Assembly: GCF_022601975.1 (NCBI RefSeq)
Contig: NZ_JAKVIR010000005.1
Location: 172,855-236,854 of the forward strand
Length of the DNA stretch: 64,000 nt
From: Pontibacter sp. E15-1
GTDB taxonomy: Bacteria > Bacteroidota > Bacteroidia > Cytophagales > Hymenobacteraceae
Direction: 5' to 3'
Below are positions 18,934-27,803 of this stretch, one piece after another (the first letter of the stretch is position 1; every line of letters starts with the position of its first letter). The notes under the pieces were generated by a model that saw only the letters and a program-made list of their open reading frames with translations, ran no database searches and was not told the origin of the DNA. Made by a program: the position numbers and the translations under genes.

Positions 18934-19284
18934 ATGAAAGAGTATCTTTTATTATTCAGAGGAGGCGATAGCGGCGAGATGCAGCAATCGCCGGAGCAAC
19001 AGCAGCAGCACATGCAAAAGTGGATGGCCTGGATGGGCGCCCTAACCGAAGAGGGAAAGTTTGGCGGTGCGCAGCCGCTAAAACCTGACGGCAGAGTGAT
19101 TACCGGCAGCCAGAAAGTAGTGACCGACGGCCCGTTTATGGAAGGCAAGGAGATGGTGGGCGGTTACCTGCTGTGCAAAGCCGACACGTATGACGAGGCG
19201 GTTGCGATTGCCAAAGGATGTCCCATACTGGAGTTCGACAACGGAATGGTGGAAGTAAGGGAAGTGCATGAGTTAAAAATGTAA
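18934..19284 (+). CDS. YCII/DGPF-domain protein
   Basis: A small YCII-related (DGPF) protein of 116 residues. The family hallmark is VVTDGPFMEGKEMVGGYLL, and KEYLLLFRGGD is the typical first strand. In many bacteria DGPF proteins are encoded beside ECF42-type sigma factors, and such a sigma lies 600 bases downstream (19899). Their biochemical role is not established. It is probably co-transcribed with the DinB gene before it and the START-like gene after it, which begins 6 bases beyond the stop. Confidence 0.9.
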   Translation: MKEYLLLFRGGDSGEMQQSPEQQQQHMQKWMAWMGALTEEGKFGGAQPLKPDGRVITGSQKVVTDGPFMEGKEMVGGYLLCKADTYDEAVAIAKGCPILEFDNGMVEVREVHELKM

Positions 19285-19290
19285 GCAGCC

Positions 19291-19725
19291 TTGGTTGATG
19301 TGACTACCTGCGCCGAGATACGCTGCCCTTTAGGCAAGGTGTCTCGGTTTGCAGCAAACCCGGACAATGCTCCCCTTTGGTATGATAATATCAAATCTGT
19401 GGAGTGGAAGACAGCGAAAGAACTAACCGTGGGGGCCCAGGTGGCCTTCGTGGCCCATTTCCTGGGCAAGCGCCTGGCCTATACCTACACCATTCGCACC
19501 CTGACGGATACCAGCATGGTGATGGCAACCAGCGAGGGGCCGTTTCCGATGGAGACAACCTATACCTGGGAAAGCCTGGATGCGCACACCACCCGAATGA
19601 CCCTGCGAAACAGGGGCGTGCCCTCCGGCTTCTCGAAAATCTTTGCCCCGCTGATGGGCTTCATGATGAAGCAGGCCAATAAAAAGGACCTGAAGAAACT
19701 GAAGCAGATCCTGGAGCAGGCATAG
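19291..19725 (+). CDS. SRPBCC/START-like (polyketide-cyclase-type) protein
   Basis: A 144-residue START-like domain with the typical first strand and helix (EIRCPLGKVSRFAANPDNAPLW) and a C-terminal helix (FMMKQANKKDLKKLKQILEQ). Such domains form a cavity for hydrophobic ligands. The start appears to be TTG at 19291, since family members begin with M-V-x-V just before the first strand. A GTG at 19300 is the alternative. It follows the YCII stop by 6 bases. Ligand unknown. Confidence 0.82.
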   Translation: MVDVTTCAEIRCPLGKVSRFAANPDNAPLWYDNIKSVEWKTAKELTVGAQVAFVAHFLGKRLAYTYTIRTLTDTSMVMATSEGPFPMETTYTWESLDAHTTRMTLRNRGVPSGFSKIFAPLMGFMMKQANKKDLKKLKQILEQA

Positions 19726-19898
19726 GAAACTGCCTGTTTCTAGACCAATTTGATTACCAGAATTTACGTTTGTTTTTATAGGAATAGAAACGGTTATTGG
19801 ACTCATTTCTAATTTTTAATTTGGCGAAGCATGGGCTACATGCAAAACGAAGCCCTTGCGTATAAATCATACAGAAAGCAGGGTGCTTTTCGCTTATT

Positions 19899-21203
19899 TT
19901 GCTTTACACAACCGTATCGCGCTTGACCACTGACCAGCTGCATATCCATACCATCTCTGACCACCTTTTTCGGCACGAGGCCGGTAAGATGGTGGCCGTC
20001 CTGACAAAAGTCTTCGGCACAGAGAACCTGGAACTCTCCGAGGATGTGGTGCAGGAGGTATTTCTTACCGCCGTACAGGTATGGGCCCTGAAGGGTTTGC
20101 CGGAGAATCCCTCGGCCTGGCTGATGCACGCCGCGAAGAACAAGGCAATCGATGCCATCCGGCGCAACAAGTTCTCGTCGCGCATGGATTTCTCAGCGAC
20201 CGACAGGAAGCTGCTGCAATCTGAATACACCATGGCTACCCAGATAGAAAAGCTATGGCAGGAAGACGAGATCCGGGATGACTTGCTGCGGATGATGTTT
20301 GCCTGCTGCCATCCGGAGGTCGCCGTTGAGAGCCAGATCACGCTGATCATGAAAACGCTTTGCGGCTTCTCTACCCACGAGATAGCCAAGGCATTCCTGA
20401 CCAGCCACGACACCATTTCGAAGCGCCTCTACCGCACCAAGGCGTTTTACCGGGAGCGAAAAATCAAGCCCGAATTTCCGGCAGCCGACCAGCTGAAAGG
20501 AAGAACAGACGCCGTGCTGAAGGCGATCTACCTGTTGTTCAACGAAGGGTATAACTCCACCGTTTCCGACCAACTGATCCGAAAGGACCTGCTGGGGCAG
20601 GCCATGTACCTGTGCAAACTGCTCTGCGACACGCCCCATACCCAGCTGCCGGAGGTATATGCCGCCATGGCCCTGATGTGTCTGCACGCTGCCAGGATCA
20701 ACAGCCGTGTCAGCCCCGAGGGCGAGCTCATCTTACTGGCGCATCAGGACAGGGCTACCTGGGATCGCGAACTAATCAGAGAGGGGAACGCATACCTCAA
20801 CAAAGCCGCTTTCGGCGAGAGCATCAGCTCCTATCACATTGAAGCGGCCATCGCCTACGAGCACTGCACAACGATTGACTTTAACGACACGAACTGGCAG
20901 CGCATCCTGGCTTACTACGATTTGCTAGTGCAGGTAACCCCGACCGCCATGGTGGCCCTGAACCGTTTAGCCGTTATTTTCAAACTTAAAGGCCCAGGGG
21001 CGACTTTTGAGGAAATAGCACAGTCGGGCTTCACGAAAGAATGGGAAAAACTATACCTCTACCATAGTCTGTTGGGAGAACTATACCTGGCTACTGACAC
21101 AGCACAGGCGGTGACGCATCTGCAAAAAGCCATATCCCTGACTAACTCCGAAGCGGAGAAAAATCTGCTCCGGAAGAAGGTAGCGCATGCACAGCAAGTC
21201 TAA
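19899..21203 (+). CDS. ECF-type RNA polymerase sigma factor with long C-terminal extension (ECF42-like)
   Basis: A 434-residue sigma factor, far longer than a normal ECF. Region 2 is in LSEDVVQEVFLTAVQVWALKG and AWLMHAAKNKAIDAIRRNK. Region 4 is in LKTLCGFSTHEIAKAFLTSHDTISKRLYRTK-type sequence (read in two blocks). A helical, TPR-like extension of about 230 residues follows (LFNEGYNST, ALMCLHAARI). This layout plus a DGPF gene nearby matches the ECF42 group, in which the extension replaces a classic anti-sigma factor (family knowledge). No ATG fits: TTG at 19899 opens the frame and TTG at 19923 is the alternative start. Target genes are unknown; the upstream cluster is the obvious candidate. 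Confidence 0.9.
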   Translation: MLYTTVSRLTTDQLHIHTISDHLFRHEAGKMVAVLTKVFGTENLELSEDVVQEVFLTAVQVWALKGLPENPSAWLMHAAKNKAIDAIRRNKFSSRMDFSATDRKLLQSEYTMATQIEKLWQEDEIRDDLLRMMFACCHPEVAVESQITLIMKTLCGFSTHEIAKAFLTSHDTISKRLYRTKAFYRERKIKPEFPAADQLKGRTDAVLKAIYLLFNEGYNSTVSDQLIRKDLLGQAMYLCKLLCDTPHTQLPEVYAAMALMCLHAARINSRVSPEGELILLAHQDRATWDRELIREGNAYLNKAAFGESISSYHIEAAIAYEHCTTIDFNDTNWQRILAYYDLLVQVTPTAMVALNRLAVIFKLKGPGATFEEIAQSGFTKEWEKLYLYHSLLGELYLATDTAQAVTHLQKAISLTNSEAEKNLLRKKVAHAQQV

Positions 21204-21315
21204 ATTCCAGCGAAGTTCGGAATAGAAACCTCATACCCGCAGAGTGGGATTCGGCTTGTATAAAAGCGCTTGTATTGAAGTAGGTCGAAATACCCCACCA
21301 TTTCCGTATACAAAC

Positions 21316-21542
21316 ACTAGCGCAAGCGTCCGCTTGTGCTGCTATGTTGGGCGGTGTCTGTCAGGTTGGATTTGCATTGTGATACCGTTCTCAAATAGAT
21401 TCTGCGCATGTGAAAGTGTTTGTGCAAAACAACCCACCCCTACCCCTCCCAAGAGGGGAATTGCACTAATGAATGGCAAGGCTGTATGCGTTCATCATTT
21501 GATATTGGTATGAGATAGGCACAAGCGGACGCTTGCGCCAGT
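21316..21542. repeat. REPIN-like element: two inverted REP motifs
   Basis: The left arm 21316-21339 and right arm 21519-21542 are 24-base inverted repeats with one mismatch, core GCGCAAGCGTCCGCTTGTGC. Each arm is itself a near-palindrome (CAAGCG-TC-CGCTTG), the hallmark of REP sequences. The 179-base interior holds ACCCCTACCCCTCCCAAGAG-type sequence and no gene. REP pairs of this kind are moved by RAYT (TnpA-REP) transposases in other bacteria; none is present here. Confidence 0.8.
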
Positions 21543-21583
21543 AAGAGCCATAGCGAGCACTTTTCCATTGAAAGTTTAAGCAT

Positions 21584-21630
21584 AAAAAAAAAGCTACCCC
21601 GGAAACCAGCGTTTCCAGGGTAGCTTTTTG
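21584..21630. terminator. Terminator after susE, probably bidirectional
   Basis: The hairpin AAGCTACCC...GGGTAGCTT, with inner GGAAAC/GTTTCC pairing, is flanked by a nine-base A-run on the left and a T-run on the right. In the minus direction it ends the Sus operon about 65 bases after the susE stop. Confidence 0.88.
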
Positions 21631-21694
21631 TGTTTTAAATAAAATGTAGGTTACCAACCATTGCCGCTCAAATACGGCGGGAGGTATGGGCAGC

Positions 21695-22804
21695 TTACTT
21701 TTTGATCAGGACGTAGTTGCCTGTCAGGTCGTTGAAGATGATGCGGTAGGTGCCGGCGGCAACTTTAATGTTATCGCTGTTCTGGCTGCCTTTGCCGTAG
21801 ATAGCTGCTTGGTCTGCTCCTGCTCCCCAGTTTACGCTCCAGTCTTCCGCAATACGGAACTTCATCTCCGTTGCTTCCGTGAAGGTGTGCTCCAGGCTCC
21901 AGTAATGCGGGTTAAAAGTAGAGTTTTCCATCGGGATGATGCTACTCCAATCCGTGAACGGACCGATAAGGCCGATAGAGCTATACGCTGTTGCCCCGGC
22001 AGCATTGTATGGTGTCAGGGTAAAGGTATTGTTGCGGAGGTTTAGCGCAGCCGTATAATACCCGTCAGCCGCCACACTAAACGTGCCCGGGTCTGGGTCT
22101 TGCTCGGTTTCGCGGAAAGCAACGCCTGTTGCCGTTCCATCGCTTCCCCACTGTGGGGCCCATAAGCCGTCTTTCTGCACAAACTTCAGCGCGCCCGCTT
22201 TCAGGTAACCCGTATAGGTAAACAGGAACGGATTTGCCTCGCTGCGGAACATGGGCGTACCGCCCGGGTTGTTCCATCCATTTTTCGTGGCGTCGCCTAC
22301 CATATACACTGTCGCAAACTTAGGCTTGTCCAGCCAAGGCGTCAGCGACATGGTGATGGTGTTGGAGTATACCGGCGTTTGGTTATCGCCAAGGTGCGGG
22401 AACAAGCGCACCAGCACCGTGCTGGCCTTGCCTGGCTCTAACTCCATGCGGTTGAGAAGTGCGTTCAGCTCACCGTGGGTGAAGGCTTTCTCTTGGCTGC
22501 TGCCAATCTCAAATTCCTCTGGGCTCGCAAAGTTATCCCCCTCTGTATCGAACTGCAGGATGTAATTCACAGCACCGCTGTGGCTCACCGACGGGTCAGA
22601 CCAGGTCAGGTCCATCGGATTCCAGGAGATAGTGAGGGCGGTTTCCTCCGCCTGCGCTTCCACCAACACAACCTCTGAAGCCGAGGCCGTGATGGTTGGG
22701 GCACCCCCCACGGTAACGTTAACCTGCTCCTCATCCTTTTCGCAAGACACCAGGACCAGCGACATCAGGCAGAGCAGCGATAATTTATTTAACCAGATTT
22801 TCAT
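21695..22804 (-). CDS. SusE/SusF-type outer-membrane starch-binding lipoprotein
   Basis: A surface lipoprotein (signal ending VLVSC, Cys21). The N-terminal SusE-like domain (about 30-150; LTISWNPMDLTWSD) precedes two carbohydrate-binding modules, seen as repeated VYMVGDATKNGWNNPGG and IGLIGPFTDWSSIIPM, each with the W-containing binding strand. The protein ends in GTYRIIFNDLTGNYVLIK. In the Bacteroides Sus paradigm SusE and SusF hold alpha-glucan at the cell surface. It is the last gene of the sigma-FecR-SusC-SusD-SusE group, so the protein family favours a starch or maltooligosaccharide substrate. Confidence 0.9.
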   Translation of the reverse strand: MKIWLNKLSLLCLMSLVLVSCEKDEEQVNVTVGGAPTITASASEVVLVEAQAEETALTISWNPMDLTWSDPSVSHSGAVNYILQFDTEGDNFASPEEFEIGSSQEKAFTHGELNALLNRMELEPGKASTVLVRLFPHLGDNQTPVYSNTITMSLTPWLDKPKFATVYMVGDATKNGWNNPGGTPMFRSEANPFLFTYTGYLKAGALKFVQKDGLWAPQWGSDGTATGVAFRETEQDPDPGTFSVAADGYYTAALNLRNNTFTLTPYNAAGATAYSSIGLIGPFTDWSSIIPMENSTFNPHYWSLEHTFTEATEMKFRIAEDWSVNWGAGADQAAIYGKGSQNSDNIKVAAGTYRIIFNDLTGNYVLIKK

Positions 22805-22830
22805 ATAGATACATTAAAAAAGTGAAGGAA

Positions 22831-22856
22831 CGGCGGCACCCGATCAGGCACCGCCG
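22831..22856 (-). terminator. Weak hairpin between susD and susE
   Basis: CGGCGG / CCGCCG arms with two inner mismatches lie 14 bases after the susD stop on the minus strand, followed further on by a TTTTTT run before susE. It could lower susE expression or stabilise the upstream message. Confidence 0.35.
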
Positions 22857-22869
22857 CATATCCTGTCTA

Positions 22870-24468
22870 TTAATACCCTGTGTTCTGAACCAGATTCGGA
22901 TTCGCGATCAGGTCAGCGCTCGGGATCGGGTACAGCGTTCGGTAAGCATCTACTGCTTTGCCTGCACGCACCCCGCCTTTCCAAGGCCATACATACTCGC
23001 TTCCGGTAAACAGACCGTAACGAATCAGGTCTGTTCTGCGCTGTGCCTCCCAGCTGAGTTCACGGGCGCGCTCATCCAGGATGAAGCGCAACGTGAGGTC
23101 GCCGTCTGAGATATTGCCAGCCGTGCCATTGTAGGCCCGCACGCGCAACGCGTTAACCAGGGAAAGCGCTGTTGCCCGGTCGCCACCTGTTCCGCCACGG
23201 AGCACCGCCTCGGCATACATCAGGTATACATCCGCCAACCGGAACATCGGGTAGTCCGTGTCAACGAACACTTTGCCCGGATGCGCGCCTGCCTGACCGG
23301 TAGAGGTCACGTTCTTGTATTTAATCAGCGGATAGCCGCTTGAGAACTGGCTTATCTCCTCGATTTCCTTTGATTGGCCATCGGTATGGAACCTGCCGCG
23401 CTCGTCAACAGCCCCGTCAGTGCCCGGATACAGATTAACGATGGCCGACGTGGTGCGCAACCCGGACCAGCCGCCGTCGATACCGAACGCGGGCGCGCTC
23501 ATAGAACCACCCACAGAAGCGTGCACCAGGTAGGTTGTGCCGCCATAGGTCTGTGTTCTGAGACCGTCGAAGGTGATCGGGAAAATAATGCCTTTCGCCT
23601 TGTTGTTGTCAGCCAGGAACAGGTTGCCGAAATCGGGCTCGAGGGTATACCCGGCATCTATCACCTTCTTGGCAAAGGTAACGGCCTCGGTATACTTGGG
23701 CTGCCCGGCGTATACATCTGCGTTCAGATACAGTTTGGTCAGGAGCGTCCAGGCGGCTGCCTTGTCGGCACGCGCATACTCGTTTTGCATTGGGTCCTGC
23801 AGGTCGTCTTGCACGTCCAGCAACTCCGACTCTATGTAACTAAACAGCTCAGCTCTGGAGATTTGCTCCGGGAAGAAAGAACCCACTTTGTCATTTTCCG
23901 TCACGAACGGCACGTTCCCAAACAGGTCGAGGGCATGGTAGTAACTGAGTGCCCGCAAATAGCGCGCCTCGGCATGAAACAGCCGGGCCATCTCGGCGTT
24001 TGCACCCGTGATGCCGCGCTCCGACAGTTTAGCATCTGTGGTCTCGCGGATAAACTCATTCGACAGCGTCACCTGATAGTAGATACGGGCAAACATGGCT
24101 GTGATGAACTGGTTGTTCGGTGTCCAGTCCATGTCGTGCAGGTCCGGCAAACCGGCATCACCCCACCCGATCACCGCCTCGTCCGTCGGAAGTTCCTGCA
24201 GCTGCCAGTACTGGCGCAGGTATGAGGAGAAGCCCTCATCACCGCCTGTGATATCCGGGTCGCCGGCAGGGCCTACCTGACCCGTAAGGGCATAGCCGGC
24301 ATACACCTTGGCCAGCACCGCTTTGTAGTTGCTGAAGTCTTTGTACACCGACGCTGAGGTAACCTCATACGGTGGGGTCTGGTCCAGATCTCCGGTACAA
24401 GAAACAGCCGACAGGCCAAGAATGCCCGACAGTATGATGCTTGCTATATAATTCTTTTTCATTTTCAT
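22870..24468 (-). CDS. SusD-family nutrient-binding lipoprotein
   Basis: SusD proteins form the lid over the SusC transporter at the outer surface. The lipoprotein signal ends AVSC (Cys24), followed by TGDLDQTPP. SusD hallmarks are the helical TPR core (FHAEARYLRALSYYHALDLFGNVP), the RLADVYLMYAEAVLRG motif, ARELSWEAQRRTDLIRYG, and the C-terminal YPIPSADLIANPNLVQN. 532 residues is typical. It starts 6 bases after the SusC stop, so the two are translated from one message. The substrate cannot be read from SusD itself. Confidence 0.95.
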   Translation of the reverse strand: MKMKKNYIASIILSGILGLSAVSCTGDLDQTPPYEVTSASVYKDFSNYKAVLAKVYAGYALTGQVGPAGDPDITGGDEGFSSYLRQYWQLQELPTDEAVIGWGDAGLPDLHDMDWTPNNQFITAMFARIYYQVTLSNEFIRETTDAKLSERGITGANAEMARLFHAEARYLRALSYYHALDLFGNVPFVTENDKVGSFFPEQISRAELFSYIESELLDVQDDLQDPMQNEYARADKAAAWTLLTKLYLNADVYAGQPKYTEAVTFAKKVIDAGYTLEPDFGNLFLADNNKAKGIIFPITFDGLRTQTYGGTTYLVHASVGGSMSAPAFGIDGGWSGLRTTSAIVNLYPGTDGAVDERGRFHTDGQSKEIEEISQFSSGYPLIKYKNVTSTGQAGAHPGKVFVDTDYPMFRLADVYLMYAEAVLRGGTGGDRATALSLVNALRVRAYNGTAGNISDGDLTLRFILDERARELSWEAQRRTDLIRYGLFTGSEYVWPWKGGVRAGKAVDAYRTLYPIPSADLIANPNLVQNTGY

Positions 24469-24474
24469 CTATTA

Positions 24475-27400
24475 TTAAAAGTCAAGGTTTACACCCAACG
24501 ACATAATTCTTGGTCTTGGATAAAAGTTATTGTCGATACCGCCGGTTACCTCAGGGTCCAGGCCATCGTACTTCGTGATCACGAAAACATTCTGTCCGCT
24601 GGCCGTCAGGCGCAGGTTCACTTTTTCGTTCATGATGCGGCCAAAGTTATACCCCAGGTTGATGTTGTCCATGCGCAGGAAAGAAGCGTTCTCCACAAAG
24701 TAGTCTGAGTACTGACGGTTCGGGTCGTTAAGGCCCACAAAGCCAAACTCCGAAACAACACTCGGGATCGTGAGCAGGTAACCTTCCCAGTCGAGGTTGT
24801 TGTAGAAGGCGTTCGCTTTGATGTTGTTGTAGGCATAGCTACCCAACGCACCGCGCAACACAAAGCCCAGGCTCCACTTGTCGTAAGAGAACTGCGAGCT
24901 CAGGCCAAGGAACACTTTCGGCTCCGGGTTTTTGTAGCGATACAAGTCCTGGTCCGTGATTTCGCCGTCGCCATTCAGATCGGCATACAAGCCCTCAATC
25001 GGTCGGCCGTTGTCATCATACACCTGCTTGTACAGATAGTATGCGTAGGTTGGGAAACCAACCGTGTGCACCTGGATCGTGTTACCCACGCCACCGCCAA
25101 TGCCGCCTACCGGTATACCCACGGCATCCTTGTCCTCGATCTTACTCAGGCTAGTGATCTCATTGATGTTGTAAGTAGCGTTCAAGCCGATATCCCAGTT
25201 AAACTTCTCCGTGTTCACGGCATTGAAGTTCAGAACAGCCTCCAGACCGCTGTTCTCGATGCTTCCCACGTTGGTATAGAGTCTGTTGGTGAGATTAGAG
25301 CCAGCTGGCACCGGTATGATGGCGAGCAGGTCCTCAGTCTTCTTGAAGTAATAGTCCAGGCTACCGGAGATACGGTTGTTCAGCACACCGAAGTCGATAC
25401 CGGCATTGTAGGTCGTCGTTTCTTCCCACTTGATGTTCTCGTCATATCCCTGCGGGCGAAGCGTGGTGTAGAACTTGTCTCCGAACTGGTAGCTGGCTTC
25501 CTGGTTGCTGGGCACATAGCGCGCCAAGTATGGGTAGTATCCCCCAATGTCCTGCTGGCCCGTGATACCATACCCTACGCGTAGCTTTAAGTCAGACACT
25601 GCGGGAATGCTTTGCATGAAAGGCTCCTCCACGATTCTCCAGGCCAGGGCCAGGGCCGGAAACGTGCCCCAGCGGTTGTCCGGGCTGAAGCGCGATGAAC
25701 CGTCTCTTCTTACAGTGGCCGTGAACAGGTAGCGGTCGTTGAAGGCATAGTTCACTCTTCCAAAGAAAGAGACCAGCACATTGTTCGTCTCACCAGGTAT
25801 AGGCGCACGCGTAACGGTGTCGCCAGCTACGTTAAACGTGGCAAAGGCCGGCGATTTAGCGTTGAATTTCTGGTATGAGTAACCCGCTGTCACGTCTACC
25901 CGGCTTTTGATGGCCTCATACTCTTTGGCATAGTTCAGGTAAAAGTCCAGCAGGTTGTTCGTCTTTGTCTGCGCATACTGCGAGACGCTTCCGCCCTGGG
26001 TATAGACAGATGCCAGCGTGGCAGGCAAAAACACCGAGCCCTCGCTATCCGACACATCATAGCCAAGGTTCAGATTCGCCTTCAGCTCCGGCATGAAATG
26101 GAACTTGTAGTCGAGCTGCAGGTTACCGATGCTTCTTTTCACATCGCTCTTGTCGTCTGTCTGCTCTAACGTACTGAGCGGGTTGCGCGGCGCCTGGGTA
26201 TTGATTTCGCCGCCTGCTTTTACCCATTCAAAATAACCGCCGAACAGGTTGTCCTCATAAGGGCTTTGGGTTGGGTCGAAAGCCACGGCTGCGCCGATAA
26301 CGCCTTCATTGGCGAACTGGCTTCTGGAGCTGATGCCTTTCACGTTGAGGTTCACCTTCAGGTGATCCTGGAAAAACGTTGGGTTCAGGTTCACGCTGGC
26401 AGAGGCACGCTTCAACTCAGAGGTAAGCAGGATACCATCCTGATCCAGATAACCCACGGAAACGCGGTATGGGATATTTTTAAGCGACCCACTCACACTC
26501 AGGTTGTGGTCATGGCTGATGGCGTCCCGGAAAATCAGTTCCTGCCAGTTAGTATTGGCATCGCCGAGCAACGGAATTGTCTCATCGTTGCCATACTGGC
26601 GAACTGCAGAACGGAACTCATCCCCGCGCAGCACATCTACCTGGTTGCGCAACTGAGAGATAGAAGCCAGTGAGCTCAGGCTCACTTTCATCTTGTCTCC
26701 TGCCTTGCCTTTCTTCGTGGTGATGATAATTACACCGTTAGACGCCCTGGAACCATAGATGGCCGTGGCAGAGGCATCTTTCAGGATGTTGAAAGACTCA
26801 ATGTCGTTCGGGTTGATGAGCGACAGCGGGTTGGGGGAACCAGCAACAGAGCTGTTGTCAATCGGAACGCCGTCAATCACGATCAGCGGGTCGTTGCTGG
26901 CGTTCAGCGAGGAGCCGCCACGGATACGGATCCTGCTGCCAGAGCCCGGCGCGCCGCCGTTCGAGGAAATCTGCACACCGGCTACTTTACCGGTGATGAG
27001 CTGCTCCGGGTTAGTGATGTTACCCTGCTGGAAATCGTCCTGCGTTACAGAGGTAACAGAACCGGTCAGGTCGCTTTTCTTTTGGGTACCATAGCCCACC
27101 ACAACCACTTCCTGCAGCGCTTTCGCGTCCTCACCGAGTGTTACGTTCAGCGTTCGCTGGTTTCCAACGGCTACTTCCTTGTTAGAATAGCCGATGTAAG
27201 AAAACACGAGCACCGCGCCCGTCTCCGGAACCGCGAGTGTAAAGTTGCCGCTAACGTCCGTAGCTGTGCCGCGTGTTGTGCCGCGCAGTACCACCGTCAC
27301 GCCCGGCAAGGCCACACCAGAATTGTCGGTTACTTTACCGGTCACGGTCACATCTGCCTGCGCCTTCGCGCCTGTGCCCATACGGGCTGGGGCGGGGGCG

Positions 27401-27792
27401 TTGGCAGGCTTTGCCGCAGGCTGTGCGTTCTCTTTGTAGATGATGTACACCTGGTTCACCTTCTTGTAGTTCAGGCCGGCTGGCACGAGCATACGCGTCA
27501 GCAGAGCCTCTGCGCTGGTCTCGCCCTCCAGCGACACAGGTACCCGTAACTGCAGGTTTTGCGCCACATCGGCCTTGTACGAGAACTGAATGCCAAACTT
27601 GTTGCGCAAGTCTGTGAGCGCTGCCTTCAACGATTTGTTGGTGTACCCCTGTTCCCTCTTGCTGACATTCGCAGCTAGTTCCAGCTGGATGTCAGTAGCA
27701 TACACATGCGTGGCAATGCCTGGAAGGCTAAAGCCGCACAACGCAGCAGAAAGGCCGATGGCCCGTAACCTACTGGTATATTTATTTTGCAT
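24475..27792 (-). CDS. SusC-family TonB-dependent receptor with STN signalling domain
   Basis: An outer-membrane importer powered by TonB. It has a signal peptide, then an STN domain (about residues 50-120; LKAALTDLRNKFGIQFSYKA) that contacts the FecR-type anti-sigma. A carboxypeptidase-like beta domain follows (VTGKVTDNSGVALPGVTVVL). The TonB box/plug region is EVVVVGYGTQKKSDLTGSV to GSRASNGVIIITTKKG, and then the 22-strand barrel. 1105 residues is usual. The STN domain, with fecR and an ECF sigma immediately upstream, shows a transport-linked surface-signalling system. It begins 11 bases after fecR and is followed 6 bases later by susD. Confidence 0.96.
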   Translation of the reverse strand: MQNKYTSRLRAIGLSAALCGFSLPGIATHVYATDIQLELAANVSKREQGYTNKSLKAALTDLRNKFGIQFSYKADVAQNLQLRVPVSLEGETSAEALLTRMLVPAGLNYKKVNQVYIIYKENAQPAAKPANAPAPARMGTGAKAQADVTVTGKVTDNSGVALPGVTVVLRGTTRGTATDVSGNFTLAVPETGAVLVFSYIGYSNKEVAVGNQRTLNVTLGEDAKALQEVVVVGYGTQKKSDLTGSVTSVTQDDFQQGNITNPEQLITGKVAGVQISSNGGAPGSGSRIRIRGGSSLNASNDPLIVIDGVPIDNSSVAGSPNPLSLINPNDIESFNILKDASATAIYGSRASNGVIIITTKKGKAGDKMKVSLSSLASISQLRNQVDVLRGDEFRSAVRQYGNDETIPLLGDANTNWQELIFRDAISHDHNLSVSGSLKNIPYRVSVGYLDQDGILLTSELKRASASVNLNPTFFQDHLKVNLNVKGISSRSQFANEGVIGAAVAFDPTQSPYEDNLFGGYFEWVKAGGEINTQAPRNPLSTLEQTDDKSDVKRSIGNLQLDYKFHFMPELKANLNLGYDVSDSEGSVFLPATLASVYTQGGSVSQYAQTKTNNLLDFYLNYAKEYEAIKSRVDVTAGYSYQKFNAKSPAFATFNVAGDTVTRAPIPGETNNVLVSFFGRVNYAFNDRYLFTATVRRDGSSRFSPDNRWGTFPALALAWRIVEEPFMQSIPAVSDLKLRVGYGITGQQDIGGYYPYLARYVPSNQEASYQFGDKFYTTLRPQGYDENIKWEETTTYNAGIDFGVLNNRISGSLDYYFKKTEDLLAIIPVPAGSNLTNRLYTNVGSIENSGLEAVLNFNAVNTEKFNWDIGLNATYNINEITSLSKIEDKDAVGIPVGGIGGGVGNTIQVHTVGFPTYAYYLYKQVYDDNGRPIEGLYADLNGDGEITDQDLYRYKNPEPKVFLGLSSQFSYDKWSLGFVLRGALGSYAYNNIKANAFYNNLDWEGYLLTIPSVVSEFGFVGLNDPNRQYSDYFVENASFLRMDNINLGYNFGRIMNEKVNLRLTASGQNVFVITKYDGLDPEVTGGIDNNFYPRPRIMSLGVNLDF

Positions 27793-27803
27793 AAGAAAAA
27801 TTG

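Larger units (their letters stand above)
21204..21694. other. Intergenic region with a REPIN-like element
   Basis: Non-coding DNA between the convergent sigma gene and the SusE gene. It contains the inverted-repeat element at 21316-21542 and a terminator at 21584-21630. Short open frames here are not supported. Confidence 0.55.
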
